A stretch of DNA of 37,349 bases. Source: Chromatiales bacterium. Its GTDB lineage: Bacteria > Pseudomonadota > Gammaproteobacteria > Steroidobacterales > GCA-2729495. The notes under the pieces are model-generated. The model searched no databases. It was not told the origin of the DNA and saw nothing but the letters and a program-made list of their open reading frames with translations. The translations under genes were made by a program, and so were the position numbers. Positions 31,972-37,349 of the stretch are shown here, one piece after another. Numbering within the stretch: position 1 is the stretch's first letter; the number at the start of each line of letters is the position of its first letter. The stretch covers positions 1 through 37,349 of the forward strand of contig NZCC01000063.1 of the NCBI GenBank assembly GCA_002688175.1. The letters run 5' to 3'.

Positions 31972-33476
31972 GTTTATCCATGGTGGTTGCCCGTTGGGGT
32001 CGCTGGGCTGCCGGCCTGGCAGGTTTGTTGCTGCCGCTGGCCTTTGCACCGTTCAATTGGTATCCGTTGGCCTTTGTGCTGCTCGCGATTTTGATGTTCC
32101 TGTGTGAAGGTTGTCATCCGCGTGAAGCAGCCTGGCGCGGGTTCTGGTTCGGGTTTGCGGCCTTCGCAGCCGGGGCCTATTGGATATACATCAGCATCCA
32201 CTTGTTTGGCGGCGCACCGGTCATCATCGCCGGCATCCTGATGCTTGGTCTGTATTGTGTGATGGCGGTCTACCTGGCGCTTATGGCCGCAGCGGCCACA
32301 GCAGTCAGCCTGATGCCGGCGCTGCGCTGGTGCCTGGTGTGGCCCGCGCTGTTTACCGGCTTTGAGTGGTTGCGCAGCTTCCTGTTTAGCGGCTTCCCCT
32401 GGCTAACGCTGGGTTACGGGCAGATCGATGGACCGCTGGCCGTGTGGGCACCGATTGCCGGCGTGCACGGCATATCATTCGTTACCGTCATGCTGGCCGG
32501 CGGGTTATTGACCCTGATGCGTGGTGGGTTGCAGGCACGTGTCGCTGCTGCCGGATTGATCACGGCAATTGTTGTCGCAACCGTCATGGCAGAACAAAGT
32601 CGCTGGATCAAACCGGTTGGCGATGCACTGCAGGTCAGCCTGGTGCAGGGGTCGATTACGCAGGATCAAAAATGGCGACCTGAACAACTTCGACCGACGC
32701 TTGAGCTATACAAACGCCTCACCTTTGCGCAAGACGCAGATCTGGTGATCTGGCCCGAGGTCGCAGTGCCGGCGCTTGCCAGCCAGGTACAGGACTTTCT
32801 TGCTTCGGTTGCTGTACAGGCACGTGCAAAGGGTCAGCAAATTTATCTCGGTATCCTGACGCTTGACCGTGATCGAAACCAGTACCGCAATTCAATCATT
32901 GGGCTCGGCCAGCATACTGACCAGTACCACAAACGACATCTCGTACCGTTTGGCGAATTTTTTCCGGTACCGGATTTTGCCCGTCGCTGGATGCGGAGCA
33001 TGGATTTACCGAATCAGGACACGCTGGCCGGTAGTGACGAGCAGTCTCCACTACCGCTCGGTAACCTGCGCCTCGCACCGACAATCTGTTATGAAGATGC
33101 TTATGGCGCAGAACAGCTCGGTTTCCTGCCAGCGGCCAATATTCTGATTAACGTCAGTAACGACGCATGGTTTGGCGATTCGATCGCCGCCCACCAGCAC
33201 CTGCAGATTGCCCGCATGCGCGCGCTCGAAACCGGCCGCTTCATGTTGCGTACGACGAATACAGGCATTACGGCAATCATTTCACCCAGTGGTACGATCG
33301 TTGCGCGTGCCCCCCAGTTTGAACCTTATGTGCTGAGTGGTGCCATCCAGCCCTATGCCGGCTCGACACCTTATGTGCGTTTCGGTAACTGGCCCGTGCT
33401 GCTGATTTGCCTGATGCTGGTCGTGGGGATCATCGGCACACGGTGTATCCTTCGACCCCAATCAATTAAAGAGTAA
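31968..33476 (+). CDS. lnt: Apolipoprotein N-acyltransferase
   Basis: A 502-residue inner-membrane enzyme that adds the third acyl chain to the N-terminal cysteine of lipoproteins. About six hydrophobic segments occupy residues 10-210, ending with FEWLRSFLFSGFPWLTLGYG. The periplasmic nitrilase-like domain supplies the triad Glu264 (WPEVAVPA), Lys322 (YHKRHLVPFGEFFP) and Cys374 (TICYEDAYG). A last hydrophobic segment (LLICLMLVVGIIGTRCI) closes it. The frame starts at a TTG overlapping corC; an ATG at 31980 is an alternative five codons in. Its product serves lipoproteins such as LptE and the RND adaptor encoded here. Confidence 0.95.
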   Translation: MSLSMVVARWGRWAAGLAGLLLPLAFAPFNWYPLAFVLLAILMFLCEGCHPREAAWRGFWFGFAAFAAGAYWIYISIHLFGGAPVIIAGILMLGLYCVMAVYLALMAAAATAVSLMPALRWCLVWPALFTGFEWLRSFLFSGFPWLTLGYGQIDGPLAVWAPIAGVHGISFVTVMLAGGLLTLMRGGLQARVAAAGLITAIVVATVMAEQSRWIKPVGDALQVSLVQGSITQDQKWRPEQLRPTLELYKRLTFAQDADLVIWPEVAVPALASQVQDFLASVAVQARAKGQQIYLGILTLDRDRNQYRNSIIGLGQHTDQYHKRHLVPFGEFFPVPDFARRWMRSMDLPNQDTLAGSDEQSPLPLGNLRLAPTICYEDAYGAEQLGFLPAANILINVSNDAWFGDSIAAHQHLQIARMRALETGRFMLRTTNTGITAIISPSGTIVARAPQFEPYVLSGAIQPYAGSTPYVRFGNWPVLLICLMLVVGIIGTRCILRPQSIKE

Positions 33477-33482
33477 GGAATA

Positions 33483-35945
33483 GTGACCGACATACCCTAC
33501 GATCCGGAACAGGTCGAAACGCAAGCGCAACACTTTTGGGAGGTTGAAGGTACGTTTAACGCCGTTGAAGACCCCGAGCGCGAGAAGTTTTATTGCCTGT
33601 GTATGTTCCCGTACCCGAGTGGTCAGTTGCATATGGGCCACGTGCGTAACTACACGATCGGTGACGTTGTGTCGCGTTATCAGCGTATGCAGGGCAAGAA
33701 TGTTATGCAGCCGATGGGCTGGGATGCATTCGGTTTACCCGCCGAAGGGGCGGCGATCAAGCACGGTATGCCACCGGCAAAATGGACGCGTGAAAACATC
33801 GACTATATGCGTGGCCAGCTCAAGCGACTCGGGTTTGGTTACGACTGGAACCGTGAGCTTGCGACCTGTGATCCTGACTATTACCGCTGGGAGCAGTGGT
33901 TGTTTACGCGCATGCTCGACAAGGGGCTGGCGTATAAAAAGAAAGCGGTCGTTAACTGGGACCCGGTTGACGAGACGGTACTGGCGAATGAGCAGGTGAT
34001 TGATGGCTGCGGCTGGCGGTCCGGTGCGCCGGTCGAACGCCGGGAAATCCCGCAATGGTTTCTGCGTATCACCGATTACGCCGAGGAATTACTGAGCGAA
34101 CTCGATGACCTGGACTGGCCGGAGCCGGTCAAGACCATGCAGCGCAACTGGATTGGTCGTTCCGAAGGGGTGGAAGTTGAATTTACTATCGAGGATTCGA
34201 ACGAGGTCCTCGGTATTTATACGACCCGGCCCGATACCCTGATGGGCGTGTCATATATGGCCGTAGCAGCCGAACATCCGCTGGCAATCCGGGCTGCCAA
34301 AGCAAATTCGGAGCTACAGGCGTTTATTGACAGCTGTCAGCAAAATGCCGTTTCCGAAGCCGCGATGGAAACGATGGAGAAACAGGGCCGCTCACTCGGC
34401 ATTAACGCGGTACACCCGATTACCGGAGAATTGGTGCCGGTCTGGGTCGCAAATTTTGTGCTGATCGGTTACGGCACCGGTGCCGTCATGGCGGTACCGG
34501 GGCACGATCAGCGCGACTGGGAGTTTGCCCGGGCCTATGGCCTGCCGATCAGGCAGGTTATCGAACCGGCCGCCGATGGAAAGCCTGTACCCGAATGCGA
34601 AATCGATACCGCTGCATTTGTGACGCATGGCATCCTCGTCAATTCGGGAAAATATACGGGCCTGACTTCGGCTGCGGCGTTTGACGCGATAGCTGCCGAC
34701 CTTGAGGCAGCCGGTAACGGCAAGCGGAAGCTGAACTATCGGCTGCGTGACTGGCTGATTTCGCGGCAAAGGTATTGGGGCGCGCCGATTCCGGTCATTA
34801 CCTCCGGCGATGGCAGATCCTTCGGCGCACCGGATGAGCAACTGCCGATTGTATTGCCGGAAGATGTCGAGTTGGGTGACGGTGGTTCACCGATCAAGAA
34901 AATGCCGTCTTTCTATACGACGACCGATCCTGAAACCGGTGAACCGGCAACCCGCGAGACCGATACCTTTGATACCTTCATGGAATCATCGTGGTATTAC
35001 GCCCGGTTCTGCTCACCGGGCAGTGATAAGGCAATGCTCGATGAGCGGGCCCGTTACTGGCTGCCTGTGGACCTGTATATCGGTGGCATCGAGCATGCAA
35101 TTTTGCATTTGCTGTATGCGCGTTTCTTCCACAAGATCATGCGCGATGAGGGGCTCGTCGACAGTCCCGAACCGTTTAAGAAATTGCTGACGCAAGGTAT
35201 GGTACTCAAAGACGGTGCAAAAATGTCCAAGTCGAAGGGCAATACGGTCGACCCACAGCAGTTAATCGATCGTTATGGGGCCGATACCGTGCGTCTGTTC
35301 ATCATGTTTGCATCACCACCTGAACAGAGTCTTGAATGGTCCGATGAAGGGGTGCAGGGGGCTTCGAGATTCCTGCGCCGGTTATGGCGTCTTGTTCAGG
35401 ACCATGCGCAAGGCGAACCACCAGAAGAGCTGAGTCCGGATGTGCTTGATGATAGTCAGCGCAACCTGCGGCGTGCCGTACACGCTACCATCGAAAAGGT
35501 CAGTGATGATTTCGGTCGCCGCTACACATTTAATACGGCCATTGCAGCGATTATGGAATTGATGAACGCGGTGGCGAAGTTCAAGGTAGATAATGCGCAG
35601 GATCGCGCCGTGGTGCGCGAGGCGGTTGATAGTGCCGTACTGATGCTGGCGCCGATTGTCCCGCACCTGTGCCACGAGTTGTGGCAAGCACTCGGTCATG
35701 TAAAGGCGATCACTGACGAGCGCTGGCCGAGTGTCGATAAAAGCGCCCTTAAGGCAGACACGATGCAAATTATCGTGCAGGTCAACGGCAAGTTACGAGC
35801 ACGCATTGAGGTTGTGACAGGTGCCGGTAAAGAGGTCATCGAACAGGCTGCGCTGGCGGATGAAAATGTGCAGCGTTTCATTGCTGATCAACCCGTACGC
35901 AAGGTGATCGTTGTGCCTGGGGAACTCGTTAATGTTGTGGTTTAG
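33483..35945 (+). CDS. leuS: Leucyl-tRNA synthetase
   Basis: An 820-residue class I synthetase. HIGH is HMGH (50-53) in [20 protein letters not shown] and KMSKS is exact at 580-584 (KMSKSKGN). The editing (CP1) domain lies between, with [20 protein letters not shown] and [20 protein letters not shown] containing the Thr-rich region and the conserved Asp. The anticodon-binding region and C-terminal domain ([13 protein letters not shown]) are complete. The start is a GTG at 33483 with aaggaa seven bases upstream. Gap to lnt is six bp, and the stop overlaps the lptE start, so translation is likely linked. Confidence 0.97.
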   Translation: MTDIPYDPEQVETQAQHFWEVEGTFNAVEDPEREKFYCLCMFPYPSGQLHMGHVRNYTIGDVVSRYQRMQGKNVMQPMGWDAFGLPAEGAAIKHGMPPAKWTRENIDYMRGQLKRLGFGYDWNRELATCDPDYYRWEQWLFTRMLDKGLAYKKKAVVNWDPVDETVLANEQVIDGCGWRSGAPVERREIPQWFLRITDYAEELLSELDDLDWPEPVKTMQRNWIGRSEGVEVEFTIEDSNEVLGIYTTRPDTLMGVSYMAVAAEHPLAIRAAKANSELQAFIDSCQQNAVSEAAMETMEKQGRSLGINAVHPITGELVPVWVANFVLIGYGTGAVMAVPGHDQRDWEFARAYGLPIRQVIEPAADGKPVPECEIDTAAFVTHGILVNSGKYTGLTSAAAFDAIAADLEAAGNGKRKLNYRLRDWLISRQRYWGAPIPVITSGDGRSFGAPDEQLPIVLPEDVELGDGGSPIKKMPSFYTTTDPETGEPATRETDTFDTFMESSWYYARFCSPGSDKAMLDERARYWLPVDLYIGGIEHAILHLLYARFFHKIMRDEGLVDSPEPFKKLLTQGMVLKDGAKMSKSKGNTVDPQQLIDRYGADTVRLFIMFASPPEQSLEWSDEGVQGASRFLRRLWRLVQDHAQGEPPEELSPDVLDDSQRNLRRAVHATIEKVSDDFGRRYTFNTAIAAIMELMNAVAKFKVDNAQDRAVVREAVDSAVLMLAPIVPHLCHELWQALGHVKAITDERWPSVDKSALKADTMQIIVQVNGKLRARIEVVTGAGKEVIEQAALADENVQRFIADQPVRKVIVVPGELVNVVV

Positions 35946-36438
35946 AAACAGAAAGGTGGCCGGCACCGTTTTTCTCATGCTGCTGCCGGTATTGCTGTCA
36001 GCATGTGGTTTCCACCTGCGTGGAGCTGTGGATTTTCCGGCCAATGTATCGACTGTGTATGTTCAGGCTGTTGATCGTTACTCACCGTTTTATCGCGAAC
36101 TCGTTACGATGATTCAGCAAAATGGTTACGGGCCGAGTAGTGATCCGACCAGCGCAGACGTGATCATCCGCGTGTTGAGTGATGTTACTGACCACCGGGC
36201 CCTGACCGTATCGGCGCGCAATGTGCCGCGTGAATATGAAGTCTATTACCTCGTCAGTTGTTCGGTTGAGGTCCACGGTGAGCAGGTTATCGAACAGCAA
36301 CGATTTATCCTGACGCGCGACTACACCTACGATGAAACGAAGGTGCTGGGCAAGGCTAAGGAAGAGGGCGTACTGACCAACGCACTTGCGAAGGATCTTG
36401 TCGGTCTGCTCGTGCAGACGATTAACGCAGCGAAATAG
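35932..36438 (+). CDS. lptE: LPS-assembly lipoprotein LptE
   Basis: About 168 residues. The ATG at 35932 lies inside the leuS end (14 bp overlap) and begins [20 protein letters not shown], then lipobox L-L-S-A-C, so the mature protein starts at Cys. [20 protein letters not shown] immediately after the lipobox is the LptE hallmark. It plugs the LptD barrel at the outer membrane, exporting LPS. An upstream GTG at 35911 would lengthen the signal without benefit. In many gammaproteobacteria holA follows; here it does not, and a transposase relic and a sulfotransferase gene occupy the downstream space. Confidence 0.92.
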   Translation: MLWFRNRKVAGTVFLMLLPVLLSACGFHLRGAVDFPANVSTVYVQAVDRYSPFYRELVTMIQQNGYGPSSDPTSADVIIRVLSDVTDHRALTVSARNVPREYEVYYLVSCSVEVHGEQVIEQQRFILTRDYTYDETKVLGKAKEEGVLTNALAKDLVGLLVQTINAAK

Positions 36439-36571
36439 TTTCCTCAAACCCGGTGACGCGCCTGTATTCATGGGTCCAGTTTCAAAGTTAGTTTACTCCG
36501 CTTTTGGTTGATTTTGTAATTCCTCTTTCGGCAGCAGTATTTCCGGAAACCAGACATCTTGCGGGTGTCAT
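36439..36571. other. Intergenic, possible IS terminal sequence
   Basis: Downstream of lptE. The stretch beginning tgggtccagtttcaaag at 36472 resembles a transposon terminal repeat, and minus-strand frames here look protein-like but carry stops. No gene could be supported and no clear lptE terminator was found. Confidence 0.3.
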
Positions 36572-36721
36572 CTAATGGTAGGGTGGTAGAGGAATAATAT
36601 GACGAGTCGCAGATGCAGTTTTTGGACTTCCCACGGTATCGTAGACACCCCTTAGCCTCATTGTTAAGGCGCTTTCAAAGGCCTCGGGACTGACGCCGCC
36701 CAGGTTCTGTGTCGGCTTATA
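36572..36721 (-). pseudogene. Probable transposase C-terminal relic
   Basis: On the minus strand a 49-codon stretch reads YKPTQNLGGVSPEAFESALT and then MRLRGVYDTVGS, ending at a TAG (36572-36574). The segment (H/N)-S/L-L-G-G-x-S-P-E-x-F-E is the usual tail of integrase-core (IS3/IS481-like) transposase B chains. No start, DDE core or partner frame is present, and the sulfotransferase stop lies directly upstream at 36723. The family is uncertain because only the tail motif is seen. Confidence 0.42.
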
Positions 36722-36722
36722 T

Positions 36723-37241
36723 CTACCAATAGCCCATTGTGTCCATGAATTTCAGTACCAAATAGTTCTTAAATTTCCTGCGAACCGTCCTGAGCTTGCT
36801 CTTAAGGCCAAGCGGATTTTTATCCGATGCCTTATTACTATGGGGGTAATTCTCCTCAGGAACCTCATGGTCAAGAAATTTACAAACTTGCTGCCATTTA
36901 TCGTCCGCATACAAATCCAGTATCAGTAAATCATTTGGACGATCTTCAAAATACTTGATTACGCTTTTATTATGATCGTCACATACGGCTAACGTATGAG
37001 CTTTGTCCTCTAAGGGTATTCCCTTGCCTCTACCATAGATCCATTCATGAGGTGGGCTCCTTATATCACCGATATGATCAGCGACGCTTTTATACCAAGA
37101 CTTCTTTTCTCTTGTTGTCAGAATAAATCTTGATCCAGGGATTCTTTGGTCTAACTCCTTATAGATCATGAACCAGGGGAAGCCTTCCAAGACGTCATAC
37201 CCCCTAGTTTTTTGGAGAACGCTATCAAAATCCCCCTTCAA
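36723..37241 (-). CDS. Sulfotransferase family protein, 5' truncated or frameshifted
   Basis: The open part (172 residues) starts at a TTG and reads VLEGFPWFMIYKELDQRIPG then SRFILTTREKKSWYKSVADH. This is the second half of a PAPS-dependent sulfotransferase, with the 3'-phosphate-binding Arg44 and Ser52 correctly eight residues apart. The 5' PAPS-binding loop (K-x-G-T-T) that should precede it is not in this frame. Upstream on the minus strand, near 37255, another frame reads LDAHLFHLFDDGQGALPIAL, a plausible earlier part, so a frameshift probably splits the gene; the remainder lies beyond the window edge. Low GC compared with the leuS block suggests it was acquired. Possible substrates include glycans. 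Confidence 0.62.
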   Translation of the reverse strand: MKGDFDSVLQKTRGYDVLEGFPWFMIYKELDQRIPGSRFILTTREKKSWYKSVADHIGDIRSPPHEWIYGRGKGIPLEDKAHTLAVCDDHNKSVIKYFEDRPNDLLILDLYADDKWQQVCKFLDHEVPEENYPHSNKASDKNPLGLKSKLRTVRRKFKNYLVLKFMDTMGYW

Positions 37242-37349
37242 AATTGGTATAAGAGCGCTATTGGTAGTGCTCCTTGTCCGTCGTCAAACAAATGGAACAG
37301 ATGAGCATCTAATTTAAGGGAGTGTTCTGTTCATCGGTTTTCATCTTAC

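Overview
The window reads as chromosome from a gammaproteobacterium, probably an environmental (marine or freshwater) lineage. The best evidence is gene order. The right third carries the tightly overlapping block miaB-ybeZ-ybeY-corC-lnt-leuS-lptE. The middle has uvrA and ssb back to back, and trpS next to a PepQ-type Xaa-Pro dipeptidase. I recognise no genus-level marker.

Region by region. (1) 1-93: what looks like the end of an IS256-type insertion sequence running off the left edge. (2) 188-3928: a polyhydroxyalkanoate-flavoured group, with a phasin-like protein that has a histone-H1/AlgP-like Lys-Ala-Pro tail on the minus strand. On the plus strand, a PHA granule-region protein is followed by a luciferase-like monooxygenase and an MFS transporter. 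(3) 3968-8027: a membrane protein, a REP-like palindrome abutting a decayed TylF-type methyltransferase, and a minus-strand pair of a TPR/O-GlcNAc-transferase-like protein and a DxD glycosyltransferase. (4) 8251-15553: an accessory stretch of small, mostly plus-strand genes (VOC, GNAT, YciI, SnoaL-like, small membrane proteins, methyltransferase, GFA, DUF1304, hydrolase) in which several are visibly broken, with a transposase relic at its left end. (5) 15575-22750: an RND efflux permease and lipoprotein adaptor, a VOC protein, pepQ and trpS. (6) 22788-28182: uvrA, ssb, a strong hairpin terminator and a fused ATP sulfurylase/APS kinase. (7) 28225-36438: the conserved tRNA/rRNA-maturation and envelope block. 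(8) 36439-37349: a transposase relic and a sulfotransferase gene that seems damaged at its 5' end, at the place where holA would usually follow lptE.

How the genes work together. The core genes cover tRNA modification and charging (miaB, leuS, trpS), ribosome maturation (ybeY, ybeZ), lipoprotein and LPS assembly (lnt, lptE), DNA repair and replication (uvrA, ssb) and sulfate activation (sat-cysC fusion). The accessory parts look like gene accumulation and decay around small mobile-element scars. No CRISPR array, tRNA, rRNA or prophage was seen. I found no convincing wholly new system. The most unusual items are the O-GlcNAc-transferase-like/glycosyltransferase pair beside a dead methyltransferase, and the cluster of genes broken by single stops or frameshifts.
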